In this document: one piece after another, positions 1 to 12,377 of the stretch
Numbering within the stretch: the stretch's first letter is position 1
Layout: each line of letters begins with the position of its first letter
Source of the DNA: Isoetes taiwanensis
Taxonomy: Eukaryota > Streptophyta > Lycopodiopsida > Isoetales > Isoetaceae
Assembly (NCBI GenBank): GCA_021234155.1
Contig: JAJEKV010000034.1
Span: 7,918,028-7,982,027 of the forward strand
Direction of reading: 5' to 3'
DNA: 64,000 bases
Notes under the pieces: model-generated
Told to the model about the DNA's origin: nothing
Database searches by the model: none
The model's input: only the letters and a program-made list of their open reading frames with translations
Made by a program: the position numbers and the translations under genes

Positions 1-1001
1 TTATGCAAACCAGAAAATTCCGTGAAGAAAAGATCCATTCCTTTCAATCTTTTACACCTGCAAACAATGCTATAATCCTACAAGGGCCAACATGTTACTG
101 AGACTAGTGAGATCGAACATTTTTCCATGAAGAAACAAGCCATGTCAGAAACAGGAGAGGGCCTCTGTAGGAGGGCCAGAGAAAAAAAAAACAAAAAAAA
201 AACAGACCATGATTGCCGGATTAGAAGCAGGAGAGACAAGTGTCTTAACCTACACACGACTCGTGGGGGAAAATTGAACCTTCGAATTTGACTGCTGACC
301 TTGACTGAGTAGCCTACGTTTGTGCTTTGTCATGTTATAACAAAACAATTGTGATGTTGTTCGATACATAATGCTGAGCTCCCATGCAGGGCTATTTTAG
401 GGTATGGTTCCATTGTCTGAACCCAAGGTTACATGGAACCAAGTTTTTCTCCGACCAATGGTTGGAAGTTTTGGGAACTCTCAGGTAAGTTTTGATTTTT
501 AGTGTTACCGGGAACTCTGCTATCCACGATGTTCCCATCATTTGGGAACTCTGTTCCGAGTAGAGTTTTAAGAAAAAAAAAAGAATTGTAACTAAATATG
601 GATTTGACCTAAAAGGAAAACAAAACCTTTTCTCTGCGTTTAGGCAGTCGGAATGGCTTCAACAACCTCCTATCCATAGTTTCATCACTAGCACTTGTCT
701 TCATTAAGATCTTCAGCATCTAGACTATCAGGCATAATTGATTTAGTTCTAGTCCTCCTTATCATTCTCATTCTTATCTTGTCTAGCTCAAATACTCTTG
801 TATACATGTTAGACTTTTTTCATACATAATATCCACTTTTATGCGCCTATATTTAAACCTTGGCGATGGCAATGGTGGGATGGCGATGGCAAGGAGATAA
901 GCGAACTCTGGGTTAGTCTTCAGCACATTACATTGTACATATTGAATTAGTAAACTGTTAGTAGAATTACATCTTCGATCGGACATAAGACAGAAAATAC
1001 A
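1..1001. other. Intergenic, no gene recognised
   Basis: No open frame here resembles a known protein. The stretch has A-rich runs near 184-205 and several copies of a GGGAACTCT-like word between 470 and 555. It ends where the first family-G LTR begins. Confidence 0.5.
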
Positions 1002-2393
1002 TGTGATGCTCCCCCAACCTATACGATGCTCCCATCGTATAAATACAAGAAATTCCCCTCCCATGGCAACTCCATCACCACAGAAAGGCCCTCCGTCTAA
1101 CTTGGACCACTTATGATGGGCAAGTGTCTGGGTGAAGGACACGGAGTTTGTCACTCGTCCCGCGCCTTCTATAGGAATCTTATATAGTGGAAGCGTACGT
1201 ACATGTTAGCACCTGGCACAATACAAATAAATAATATACCACCACAAAGGGTGGTCCATCCATCATCAATACGAACAACAATATGATACCAATATACATA
1301 GGAAATGCATTATAAATGAGGCTTCTACCCCGAGTTCAGACTCAAGGGGGTCGATTGATGGTCAAGGCCTCCAGATAACAATAGACAGAAGCATAACATG
1401 GCGTTCGCTGGCATAGAACAATGGCTAGGGTAGTCCACTCCATCCGCCCCTCCTGTGCACTCTGCAGATAGGCTGAAACATGCTATGGCATTATTATGAC
1501 CTTCCGCAGACGCAATCTCATGGAATCACCCTATGAGACTACTCCGGATTACATCTCCCCAGTCCGATGAGGCAGGTTAGGGAGGCGTCCCCTCCCTGGG
1601 CATAATGGATCCCTATATGTATTAGAGGATATGTGCCACATCAGCAGCCCCCGCATCCGTATTCGACTTACTTCCCTAAATCTGGCTCACCACACCCGTT
1701 CAAGTTAAGGACGCTCAAATGGCCATATCCTGTAACCCAGGGGGTGTCAGACCCATACTCGGCCCCTTCAGTGACCGACTATAAGCCTAGCACACTATAG
1801 GAATCTTGTAACCACGCTAGGCAAGATCCCACCTCTGTTTCACCATCATACCTGTTATCTGGTGCTGAATCACAACATAGCATCCACAGCCAGGTGGGCT
1901 CTTGTGCACATACCGCATTTACTGGGTTTTAAGGGTTCAAACTAGAAACATCTCTACTTCTAGATGGCCTTTAGGTCTTTACCCCCCTTAATAACCCATA
2001 CAACACAGGAGGAGCAGAAGCTAACTAAGCCTACTAACCGGTATCTAAGCTAGATCTCCCATCTCTCAGGTTCTCCATGCTTTGCTGGTAGAATAGGCCC
2101 CTCCTCCTTCTCCAATTCTCCCAAATCAAATTGGTGTGGAAGCCCCAATTTGGGTAACCCAAATTTAGCAGGTCTACCTTGCCCAATCGATTTGGGCCAG
2201 GTGGCAATTCTAGAGTAGTTATCATTAACTAATTTAATATTTTAGCCTTTTTATTACTAGGTTAAGCCCTAAATTCAAATTAGGGTTTAAGGTTTAATTA
2301 ATGAGCCTTAGCTTATGAATAATTGATGCACCATTAATTATTCATAGTGACATGTCATGTATTTATACCTAAAAAGGCCTATAAATACCAACA
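1002..2393 (-). repeat. Solo LTR, gypsy-type family G, copy 1
   Basis: This is the first of three copies of a long LTR-like repeat; the others are at 7717-14303 (split) and 21445-22968. On the minus strand it starts near TGTTGG at 2393 and ends GCATCACA at 1002. The third copy shows that the family has TGTGAC...TCACA ends and a purine tract of the TGGGGGGAGAA type, typical of Ty3/gypsy. The copies share the block around 1480-1560 (CTTCCG, then CAATCTCATGG, then GAGACTACT) and the CATAGTGACATGTC block near the minus-strand start. No primer site, polypurine tract or protein flanks this copy, so I read it as a solo LTR. I found no clear target duplication. Confidence 0.65.
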
Positions 2394-4193
2394 CCAATAC
2401 CAACATATTGATGAGATACAGTAGAGTCAAATGGGGAGCACCAATACCAACATTGATGGCCCATAGCAGCATCATTACGGAACTAGCAAATGCCATTGCA
2501 GAAATGACTCAAAGACACCGAGAAATTCATGAACACAGAGGGTTCGTGAATCAATGGAACCCGCGAAGTATGACTCAAAGCCTAGTATAACGAGCCTCAC
2601 CCGCATGACCTGGATGTCAAACAAAAGCGACGTGCTGGTAAAAAATAAACAAATCAATAATAGACCAAAATGAAGGCTATAAGATCCATAAGCATCGCGG
2701 CTAGTAGCGACCCACAATTTGGGGGCTCGCTGATGCTAAGAAAGTCCAATGACCTCACGGCCATAGGGACATAAAATGTATTCTATTCTATCCTATCCTA
2801 TCCTATCCTATCCTATTCTATAAAACCTCTAACCCTATAAATCCTCATTGGTGTGAGTCTCACTCTTTCACCCTTTTTCTCCATCGACCATGTGCTCCTC
2901 CTAGCGTCTCCTCCAGTTGATCTTGCCGCCTCCAACACTTTGATCATGTACCATGAACACCTCAAGGTTAGTGCACCGCCCCCATTTTGAGCTTTACTAG
3001 CTTAGGGTCAATTGCTGGTATGTGGACTGAGGACTTAAGTTTTAGAGGAACGATCTTGCTTTATAGATGATCTTGTATGTTGATCTTGTTAAAGGTCTAT
3101 GCATTGCATTTCATGAAAGGATCTTGTAGTTACAACCTTGGCCTTAAAGAATAGTTTTGCATTGTAGTATGCTTCTAGTTAGAGGCCTTATACCCTTTTC
3201 AGCTCCCAAGTTAAGCCCACCTATGATCTTCATGAACTTACCTAGGGATTGCCATGAGTTGGCAGCAGCAGAGACGTGGTCCAATTTGATTGAGCATCGG
3301 CGTGTCCTACATGCTAGTCAGGGATGCTATTTAGAATGGGGATGGAAGTTCTCCTGATAAGAGGGGGTTAGTAGGTGCTGCTTCCCTTCATCTCGTGGAA
3401 ATGTGTCAGGCGTTGTTGCAATGCACGCTTTTGAGGCCTGAAACCAAAAAGATCATTTTTAGGATTTTCGCCTCTTTATGTCCATGCTTTTAGGGTTAGA
3501 GTCTAATGGCCATATGGCTCTTTTGGATTATTGCCATGTGGCAATATAGATTATATTCACATGTATAACATGTGCAACATAATGGGTTTTAATGATTGTG
3601 CTCTATGGTACAACCCTCTACGATCGCTATGTGCATGTCGACATAATTGGCATGTACTACTGATGTGGCAATATAATATACATATTTATACTATATATTA
3701 TCCTGAAACATCACATTCTTCCCACCATGAATTGATGATGTTGCAGCATCATGAGTTTCCCCACTTGGAAACCTACATGATCCCTGTTGGACTCTTTTTT
3801 ATGCATGCAATTATTACAATTATTATATTAAGGTAATATTTTCAGGTCAACATTAAGATTATCAGAATTTACAATAACATACTAAGGCAATTAATTACGC
3901 TTTAATTTAGATATCAAAACAGAGTTTAATCATAATACTTTTTAAAGTTTAATCTCTAACCATCATTCATTTATGTTTGTTCTAAAATCACGCCACTTTT
4001 GTGCATAATTAGAGCATGAGTTGTTGTGAAACCATTTTTATAATGTGCAAAATGTGCTAGTAAACGTATGTATTACATTGTTGTTTTCACTTATTAAAAA
4101 TCCATGGTGAAATTCATTGCATTAATGCAAATAGAAACAAACTTATTGAATAGTAAATGCATAAAGTAATACAATATTGCAGGTTTCTTTTAT
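2394..4193. other. Intergenic with possible gag-like scrap and pentanucleotide repeat
   Basis: An open plus-strand frame to 2590 contains a short gag-like helix (ITELANAIAEMTQRHREI), but it is too short to assign. Positions 2600-4193 show no recognisable gene. The right part (3830-4180) is A+T rich and unremarkable. Confidence 0.4.
2779..2822. repeat. (TATCC/TATTC)n microsatellite
   Basis: About nine consecutive pentamers of TATTC or TATCC can be read directly. Confidence 0.9.
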
Positions 4194-5640
4194 TCAACAA
4201 TTGGAGAACAAACCCTTTTCTTGTACATGTTTTTCTAAGAAAGGGCCGATGTACGAAGTTCTATCTAACTCTGGATGCTCCAGAACAACATCAACCACAT
4301 TTTTATTTGCAACAAGACCTCTCATATCATCTATGAATTTAAGCAAGAAAGCATCGCTCTCAAAGTCGTTTAGATGATAAGGAGGTGGATTAAGTGCTTG
4401 AGTCTGATTAAAGAGGCACTTAAGTGCATCATTATCTACGATGATTTTGTCTTCCTTCTTCTCAATTCCAAGACGATCCATCATAATCCCCATGTTTTTA
4501 ATGAACACAAGTTTACCTGCCTTATTTCTTGGATTTAATAACTGAACATAGTCGCTTTGGTCCCATATTGCCAGCATTTCTCTTTGCATACCAGGCAACA
4601 TCTTCAAGATTTCCTTATTATTTTGGCACAACATAGATGACCCCTGGAGTGCAATTATACAGAAAAGGTATATGCCACGTGCATGCAGCGGATGGCGAAA
4701 AACCCCTCGTAACAATCTATTGGAAGGCAAATTTGACCCCTTCTATATAAAATCTACCCTAACTAGTGGTCAAAAACTGCCCCAATTCATATGGATACGT
4801 GTGAAAATGGGTAAAAAAACCTCCTCCGAGTCACTCAGACACACTGTATGGTGCCCAAGTGAACCCCCCTTAAGATAACCATACTCGATCCTGAATAATT
4901 TGAATGCTTCATCTAGTATCTCCTTCAAGTATGGACGAGGATATATCCACTTGTTGTTTGACTCCAACGGCTCTTGTTTGAACTATGCTCTGTTGGTAGT
5001 CTTCATAGGAAAGGTCTTACACAGAACTCCATTGAGATCAAAAACAAATATCTTATTACACGAAGGTGGACCATTAAAATGTTCAAACCAAGCAAAAATA
5101 AATAACTTTGTTCTTGCGAGAAGACTTCTAATACATGTTTGGCGTGATTTCAATTACTTGTTCACACTGAGCGTGAATTCGTTAAAGCAAATCAAACCAA
5201 GCGTGAATTCGTAAAAGCAAAATACTGTGCAATGACCATATAGGCCATTGTAAAGCATAATATGATCATTGGAGTGATGTACTTGACAAGCATTTTAAAA
5301 TATGCATCTCAAAAGCATCAGAACCAACGGTCATAACGTGCTTTACAGATGGCAAACATGGTGCTAGGCCAGAATGTGCATTTGGGAATTTACATTTGGT
5401 GTGAATTGCTTTGTTAAGTAACAAGTAATTGAAATCACGCTTGGTGCGTTAAGGATCATCTGATTTTTACCTTCTTCGGCATCTACATCGACGTCTTCAT
5501 CTTTGATTTGATACTTAAGTGAATCCTCTACTGCCTTCTGAACTTTCTATGCTCTGTCAGATGTACCAACTCCATATTTTAGATTTTCTGAAGTTTCAAC
5601 AATTGTCTCGACGTCAAGAATGCTTTTGCTCCTGAAGTTT
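4194..5640 (-). pseudogene. FCP1/NIF-homology (HAD-type) phosphatase-like gene, decayed
   Basis: The minus strand carries pieces of a protein resembling the FCP1/NLI-interacting-factor phosphatase domain (HAD superfamily). An acidic N-terminal piece lies at about 5640-5460 (ILDVETIVETSENLKYGVG, then a stop, then DEDVDVDAEEG). The first HAD motif lies near 5050-5020 (KIFVFDLNGVLCKT), followed by a stop after TTNRA and then RPYLKEILDEAFKLF (to about 4900). The C-terminal half is open from 4730 to 4194 (LAIWDQSDYVQLLN, KLVFIKNMGIMMDRLG, IIVDND, FLLKFIDDMRGL). The canonical DxDxT is DLNGV here, so the second aspartate is Asn, and the usual DDSP is DNDA, which argues against normal phosphatase activity. 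In-frame stops and the jump between 4770 and 4730 make it a probable pseudogene; unrecognised introns could explain part of the disruption. The family call is from motif order only. Confidence 0.6.
5165..5218. repeat. Short direct repeat (GCGTGAATTCGT)
   Basis: GCGTGAATTCGT followed by an A-rich stretch occurs twice, about 31 bp apart, separated by CAAATCAAACCAA. It lies just upstream of the HAD-motif exon of the phosphatase-like pseudogene. Confidence 0.7.
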
Positions 5641-6335
5641 ATTTTCCAAGCCACATGTCCTGATCTAACATTTCCCATTTGCAAACTGAGCCAATTTCTT
5701 AATGATCCCAAACACAACCACTGTATTTTACTCAAATGTATCTCCCGTTACCTTGCCAGTTCTCTCCATCATGTGCTGCTATACCAAGCCAGTGGAGGCA
5801 GTATCATTCAAGGTTTCTCTGATGCGGATTGGGCAGGGGACTCTACAGACCGAAAGTCCATCTCAGGTTACGTATTTTGCCTTGCCTGATCTGCCATTAC
5901 CTGGTCAAATTTCAAACAGTAATGCATTGCTCTTTCCACCATTGAAGCTGAATATATCAATCTCTCCCATGCCATCCGAGAAGCTTTTTGGTTGCGCACC
6001 TTTGCTGAAAGACACCATCTGCAGATTCCCCTTCAAATTTCCATTCACAATGACAATCATGATGTTATTGCCATTGTTCATAATCCAGTCAACCATCACA
6101 GAATCAAACACATTGATCTTCGAATATCATTTCCTCCATGACTATGTTGCTGATTCTACCATCACCTTCAATATTTTCCCTCTGATGTTATGCATGTTGT
6201 ATGCTCACTAAAGCATTGCCCTCTCCCAAACTGGCCCTCTTCTCTTCTAAAGTTGGTCTTGTCTCTAACAACTTGCCTTTGAAGGGGGTTGATCATTACA
6301 AAGACAAGCTGGCTGATCTGTGCTTTGAGTGGGGG
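5638..6335 (+). pseudogene. Copia family C2, RNase H end, truncated
   Basis: This is the 3' end of a Ty1/copia pol gene. In order, it encodes ATCPDLTFPICKLSQFLND, IIQGFSDADWAGDSTDRKSI, then after a stop ITWSNFKQ, LSTIEAEYINLSHAIREAFW and KHIDLRISF, matching the copia RNase H and tail. Stops after FCLA (about 5887) and elsewhere show it is dead. Everything upstream (gag, protease, integrase, most of RT) is missing, because the element is cut off where the phosphatase-like pseudogene begins. A polypurine tract (GAGTGGGGG, 6327-6335) leads directly into the 3' LTR. Confidence 0.85.
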
Positions 6336-6674
6336 TATTAGAATCAATGCCAGATCCGCACACAAAGAGTTAAGAACAAATTGTTTGAGTTGATTCGATT
6401 CCTTTTCTTTATTGCTCAAACTTGTTGCCAAAAATAGCAGTATCTGTTTCAAGAGCCTGGCATATAAAAGGAAGATCAAAGACGTGCTCATCATCGAGTT
6501 CTTCCAGTTCAATTCATTTGCCTTCTGCAAGTATTCTTCTAGTTGTCTTTTGCAAGTATTCCTTTTTTAGTTCTTGGCTTTCTTTGAAGCCAACTTGTTG
6601 TATTCCATCTGATCTAATATCAATACAAATCCAGTTTTTTTCCTACTCCTGTTATATTCTTTCTTCTTCCTTCA
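6336..6674 (+). repeat. 3' LTR of copia family C2
   Basis: The LTR starts TATTAGAATCAATGCC after the polypurine tract and ends CTTCCTTCA. It is recognised because the same sequence is present, reversed, at 16753-16913 plus about 20929-21114. The minus-strand copy begins with the normal TGTTGAGAATC, so the TA start here is probably a mutated TG. Confidence 0.8.
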
Positions 6675-7716
6675 TTGCAGGCTGATGGCAGATAGAGATG
6701 AGACCATGATTGCAGCAAGCTTGATTATCTGGCAAAGCAGACCATGATTGGAGCAAGCTTCAAATTAGGTTCGTCGGATTGCTATTGGGATTGTACCGGG
6801 GCAAGACTGGTGATTTGTCCATTCTTATTATCAGCACATCATGAATTAAAACACCTCAACTTAAGTAATTAAAAAAAATGGAATACCAACGATCTAGTAT
6901 CCTTTTTTTAACAAATCCACAGTAGTGCATAGGATACACAAAAGTGAAAAAGAAAGAAAGAAAACCGACTGCTTTGTTGACCTGTCTGTTGTGGGATCTA
7001 TAGGTTTTTCTAGCAAGGATTTGATATCGACTATAGCTAGACCTTCCTGCAGGTTAAATGGTTATCAGCTGGGCCACAGTAACCTAGGTCTTCCCATTTG
7101 ATTTTGATGCCAAACTGATGAATCAGCAGCAACAAATAGGGCTTCTTTGACTATCCACAACACTGATGATGAATTGACAGTAATAAAAAGTGGTTATCTG
7201 AATATTTAGATGGAAATGGACCGACCGCACCATAAGAGACTTTCCTGGTTAGGAGCCCTCCACAAACAGTATCTTTCCATGGATCTAATGCAACCAAATC
7301 TGTCATTTGAGCACCAGTCACAACCGGTTACTTGAGCCCCAAGCTCCACGGGCATTGCACAACGGAATTGCAGCTACCATAAGGCAAAACACCCCTTCCA
7401 AAAGCATCAGCATCCTGCATTAGGGAAATAGCTGGCTCTGCAAGAGCACAAGACATTTAGGTGGCACAGGCTTGGCAACATATCTGTCTGGGAGACTTCA
7501 CTAGTAGCAGAAGTAGCATGGATTCTAATGAATCTAGGTATTGCATCCAGCTATGATACCATCGGTTTGCATTCGAAAAAGCTAGAAAGAACTCGTGTCA
7601 AACTCGGTCCTACAACCACAAGCCCCAAGCATCTAGGGACCAAAATGCCATACTAAAATATTTCACAACCAAAAACATTTCACATATATGAAGATCAGAA
7701 ACTAGTGCTATATACA
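6675..7716. other. Intergenic, no gene recognised
   Basis: No supportable coding frame was found. Near 6702-6755 AGACCATGATTG followed by AGCAAGCTT occurs twice, a small local duplication. The stretch ends at the left edge of the second G LTR. Confidence 0.5.
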
Positions 7717-7774
7717 TATGACGCTCCTCGAACCTATACGATGCTCCCATCGTATAAATACGGGAAATTCCCTC

Positions 7775-8193
7775 TGTTGAGGATGTTGATATGTTGCAAA
7801 ACCATTATATTATAGTGTTCATTGAATATTCATAGCAAAAGTAATGGTTCAATGGTTTGCAATATATTATTTGAATGGGTTTATGAATAACCCTAGATCC
7901 TAGCTCGGTGAACAGTGTCACCAGCCAGGTGGAAACAAAAGCAAGCATCTAGCAACCGACTAGATGATTCAAGGGGTAAGATACCGGGATTGCCGGAATT
8001 CGGTGATCCCCAAGAATAGAAATTCGTGATGTACAGTTATATGTATGAATCGAGATATTGAGTTGAAGTTTCGACATTTGCTTATGAATATTTTCCTTGT
8101 ATTTCATATGTTTAGTTGTGTAACTTGATTTTGTGTGTGACATTGCTTATTTCCAATTGCTTTAGCAAATACAAGGTCTAGGTTTAACTTACA
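7775..8193 (+). repeat. 5' LTR of C1
   Basis: It starts TGTTGAGGATG, ends AACTTACA and is repeated at 12378-12804. It lacks an 8-bp segment (around 8019) that the 3' LTR has. Confidence 0.95.
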
Positions 8194-8194
8194 G

Positions 8195-8206
8195 TGGTAT
8201 CAGAGC
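8195..8206 (+). promoter_or_regulatory. Primer binding site, initiator Met-tRNA
   Basis: TGGTATCAGAGC lies one base after the 5' LTR and is the standard plant copia primer site, complementary to the 3' end of initiator Met-tRNA. Confidence 0.95.
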
Positions 8207-8217
8207 TAACTGCACAA

Positions 8218-8640
8218 TGTCCACACGATTTGGTGCTACTCTCTTAAGCTCAGTAGAAGTTTTCCAGGGAGTTGGAGGTTTTCATATGGAAAGAGAGAGT
8301 TAAGGAGGTTTTACAATTTGAGGAATTATAGTATATAATTGAACATGGTACTAATGTTGATGATGAAATGAGCAGTTCAGCAATAGGAGAAACTTCAATA
8401 GCAAAATCAGAGGAGTCTACTGCAAAATCCAAAGAGGTAAGTGTTAACAGTGATAAGGCAGGTGATGAATTAAAAGTAAGCCAAGCTAAAGCTATAATTA
8501 TGTGCAAAGTTGCATCAAGTATCATGCTTAAGCTAAGGGATCTGAGTCCTAGGGAGGCATGGAGGTATTTGATCAAAACATAGCAAAGTAAGAGCTCATC
8601 TCAGATTGATGTTCTGGAAAAAGAGATTAGAAAATGAGAT
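8218..8640 (+). pseudogene. C1 gag, N-terminal part, broken
   Basis: The likely gag start is the ATG at 8218 (MSTRFGATLLSSVEVFQG). The frame stops soon after HMERES, and the coding sense continues in other frames (an open stretch at 8368-8583 ends REAWRYLIKT, then a stop). The region lies directly downstream of the primer site, as gag should. The following frame from 8634 continues into the zinc-knuckle part of gag. Confidence 0.6.
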
Positions 8641-10394
8641 TTGATGACAAGACAGATTTGACTACAATGTTCCATAAGTTTGATTCCCTTTGTGCAGATT
8701 TAGAAGCAACTGGGGTAACAATGTCAGTAAGCCACCAAATTTTGGCAATTTCAAAAATGTTTGCCAATTATGGAACATTGGCCACACTCATAAGGACTGT
8801 TGCCAGAACTAGGGAGGATGCAGAACAGATTTCCAGGACTGAAGTGGAACAAAAATCTGTGATGGATAATGAGAATGATGATGATGAAGAATCAGCAGAG
8901 GTGCTGGCTGTGAGAAAAGGGAAATCCTCTAGTGACAGAGGTAAGCAGATTGGGCCATGTTATGGCTGTGGAGAAGTGGGGCATTTGAAATTTAAATGCC
9001 CTAGAAATGCTCAGAATGTGAAAACCTGCTATACATGTGGAGGTGTGGGACACTTTGCATCTAAATGCCCAAGTCCAAAGGACAGTGGCAGGGGCAGAGG
9101 TAGAGGCAAAGGGAAAACAGTTCATTGGAATACCAATAAGGGTAAAGGCAGAGGTGATAAGGCAGCAAGCACAAATGTGGCTGTCATAGAATGTGAAGAG
9201 GAGGATTCAGAAGAAGAGGTAACAAATGTGTTTTCAAATTCCTTAAGCAAAACACAAAATTCTAAAGCATCTTTTGTTGTAGATTCGGGAGCTGAAAGAA
9301 CAATCATAGATTCTTCAGACTTGCTTACAAGGTGGGACAAGGAGCAGAAGACAAACAATATTCGATTAGGGGATGGGAGAACTCAAGAAATAAAAGCAAC
9401 AGGCATGCTAAAATTATATGATCTGCAGGGAAATCGAGTAGAAATAGAAAAGGTCCTTTGTGTACCTTATGTAAGTCAATTAGTTGACTTGGACTACCAG
9501 GTCCTATTTGTCAAGCTTGTATGCAAGATTATGAAAGATATTAAAATATGTTTTCTGGGCAAAAGAGTTGGAGATATATTTGAGTTGCATACTTCTGAAA
9601 TTTGTCCAACAGTGAATGATGTTTCAGTACCTAGCTTAAAAATATGGCATGAACGTCTTGGGCACACTAACATGAATAATGTGAAAGCCCTAAATAAGTC
9701 TGGATATATAAATGCAGCAAATGAAGATCAGAGGAATTTTGTATGCAGAGGTTGTATGATTGGAAAAATAACCAGATTACCTTTTGGCAGGAGATCAAAA
9801 AGGGCTGAAACACCTTTGGAGCTGGTGCATACAGATATTTGTGGTCCTCTCAATGTCAAAAATTGTTCTGGAAAAAGGTATTTCATTACTTTTATAGATG
9901 ATTACACTAGAAAGGCTAAATGTTACTATTTGGCAAAGAAACATGAAGCTCTAAGAGCATTTAAGGAATATTTGACTGAAATGGAACGAGAAACAAGGTT
10001 TAAAGTTAAGTGTCTAAGATCAAACAGGGGAGGTGAATATATTTTAAAGAAATTCAAATTTTTTTGCATTGAAAAGGGCATTAGGAGGCAGTTGACCTGC
10101 AGGTACTCTCCTCATCAGCAGAATGGAGTGGCAGAAAGAAAAAATCGAACATGTTTGAATGCAGTTAGGGCAATGTTGAAACATGCTGGATTGCCTAATA
10201 TACTGTGGGAGGAAGCTCTAAAAACAGCGATCTACATACAAAATAGGTTACCAAGTGCAAGTGTAGATGGGGAAATTCCAGAATTGTTATGGACTAAGAA
10301 AATACCCACATATGAAGGTTTTAGAACCTATGGATGTGTAGCTTATGTTCATATCCCAGAAGAATTGAGGGTAAGCTGGATGACAGGGCACTGA
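8634..10394 (+). pseudogene. C1 gag-protease-integrase polyprotein segment
   Basis: This open stretch of 586 codons carries, in order, the end of gag with two CCHC zinc knuckles (CYGCGEVGHLKFKCP and CYTCGGVGHFASKCP, residues about 109-149), a basic GRGRG segment, the aspartic protease site FVVDSGAERTII (about 213), a zinc-binding HERLGH...CRGCMIGK segment, and the integrase core (LVHTDICGPLN, FITFIDDYTRKAKCYY, SPHQQNGVAERKNR). The protease-to-integrase linker looks shortened near VPYVSQLVDLDYQ. The frame ends at 10394; residues that should follow (DDRALTAFLVGYDEES) are readable in another frame, so an indel rather than a natural stop ends it. Confidence 0.9.
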
Positions 10395-10412
10395 CAGCAT
10401 TTCTGGTCGGAT

Positions 10413-12369
10413 ATGATGAGGAGTCTATATGACCCAAACAAAAGAAAAATACTAGTATGTAGAGATGTTGTGTTTACAGAAGAGCAGTTGTACAAAGACT
10501 TCAGGGATTTGAATCTACAGAAAAAGAGTATGACAAAAGAAGTAGAGAAAATAAATTATAATCCTGAGTCCGATAGTGATGATGATGGAGACACAGATAA
10601 AATAGTACAAGGGGGCATGAAAATTAATGATCCTACCCAGGAGGTTATGCAAGAGGGAAACAATAATGTTAAACAAAGAAAAAGGATGTCTGAGGTAGAA
10701 AGACTCAAAAAAGAACTAGCAGATAAAGGGATTAAAATTGATGAACATGGGAGAGAAGCTGATGGAAAAAAATAGAAGATTAGAGGCAGTAGAAGAGGAA
10801 ATGATACCTCATTTAATGACAGCAATGGAAGTTGATGTGCCACAAATATATGAGGAGGCTATGACTGATAAAAACAGCAAGTTCTGGCAAAATTCCATGA
10901 ATGAGAAAATGGCAGCATTTAGAAGAACAAAGACATTTGAAATAATAAACAGGCCAGACAATAAAAATATTGTGGGAAACAAATGGATTTTTAAAATTAA
11001 AGAACTCCCAGATGGATTCAAGAAATACAAAGCTAGACTTGTTGCTCAAGGGTTCACACAGCAAAAGGGAGTTGATTATAATGACACTTATTCTCCAATA
11101 GTGAAATTATCAAGCATAAGAATTATGTTAGCATTGGCAGATTGAATGAATTGGGAAGTTCATCATATGGATGTCAGTACTGCATTTTTAAATGCAGAGC
11201 TAGAGGAGGAGATTTACATGAAGCCACCTTTGGGATTTGAAGAAAAGAATGATAAAAGATGGAAGTTGAAGAGGGCAGTATACGGGCTTAAACAGTCACC
11301 TAGAGCATGGTATACATGCATGGATAAATATCTGACAGACCAAGGATTTATGAAGATGAATGGAGATGGAAACTTATACATGTACATGCAGCATAATAAT
11401 TTTTGTCTCATTGCACTTTATGTAGATGATTGTGTGATGTTTTCTAATAGTCTGGATTGCTTGAAAACTTGCAAAAGATTACTCAAATCCAGATTTAAGA
11501 TGACTGACCTAGGAGAGTTAAAGAAATTTTTGGGAATTAAAGTGATCAGAAATCGAGATGAGAAGACTATAAACTTGAGTCAAGCAGATTATATACATGG
11601 CGTGCTTGAAAGATTCAAAATGATAGAATGCAATGTGGTGAGCACTCCTCTAGTTCCAGGACATAAAATCAGCAAAAGAATGTGTCCTACAACAATTGAA
11701 GAAATCGAGCATATGAAGAAAATTCCTTACAGAAGTTTAATAGGGTGTTTGTTACATTTATCAGGAGCTACAAGACCTGACATTGCTTTTGCAGTCAATT
11801 TGCTAAGTAGGTATAACAACAATCCAGGGAGATCACATTGGGCAGCTGCCAAACGCATTCTAAGGTACTTAAAAGGGACAATAGATCATGGCATAACATT
11901 CAGGGATAAAGGTTACAACATTGATGCATTTGCAGATGCATATTGGGGAGGAGATATTGTGATGATTGGTGAAAATCCAGTGAGCTGGAAATGCAAAAAA
12001 CAAAATACAGTAGCATTATCCAGTGCAGAGGCTGAGTACACAGCAATAACTTTGGCATCAAAAGAAATCATATGGATTAGGAGACTCCTGGAAGAAATTG
12101 GAATAAGGGATCATGAACCAATTGTCTTATGGTCTGACAGTGCCAGTGGAATTGCAATGACACAAAATCCTGTACTACATGAGAGGTCAAAGCATATTGA
12201 GATGAAACAACATTTTATTAGAGAAATGGTTCAGAGAAAATTAATAGCATTGAAGTATATCCCAATAGAAAGACAGATAGCAGACATGCTCACTAAGGCT
12301 CTTAGAGAGCCAAGATTTAACATGCTAAAAGATATGATAAGAGAGATCTTGAACAGAGATATTCAATGA
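10413..12369 (+). pseudogene. C1 reverse transcriptase and RNase H, broken
   Basis: The linker (YDPNKRKILVCRDVVF) is open to 10775, and then the frame shifts to one starting near 10738. The RT begins ARLVAQGFTQQKGVDYNDTY and is cut by a TGA at 11143 (LALAD, stop, MNWEVHHMDV). From 11146 the frame is open for 407 codons: TAFLNAELEEEIYMKPPLGF, the catalytic YVDDCVMFS, ATRPDIAFAVNLLSRY, the RNase H segment (FADAYWGGD, LSSAEAEYTAI) and the tail ERSKHIEMKQHFIREMV. The RNase H motif, usually DADWAG, reads DAYWGG. Domain order and length match copia pol. Confidence 0.9.
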
Positions 12370-12377
12370 AGGGGAAG
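12368..12377 (+). promoter_or_regulatory. Polypurine tract of C1
   Basis: GAAGGGGAAG lies immediately before the 3' LTR. Confidence 0.85.
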
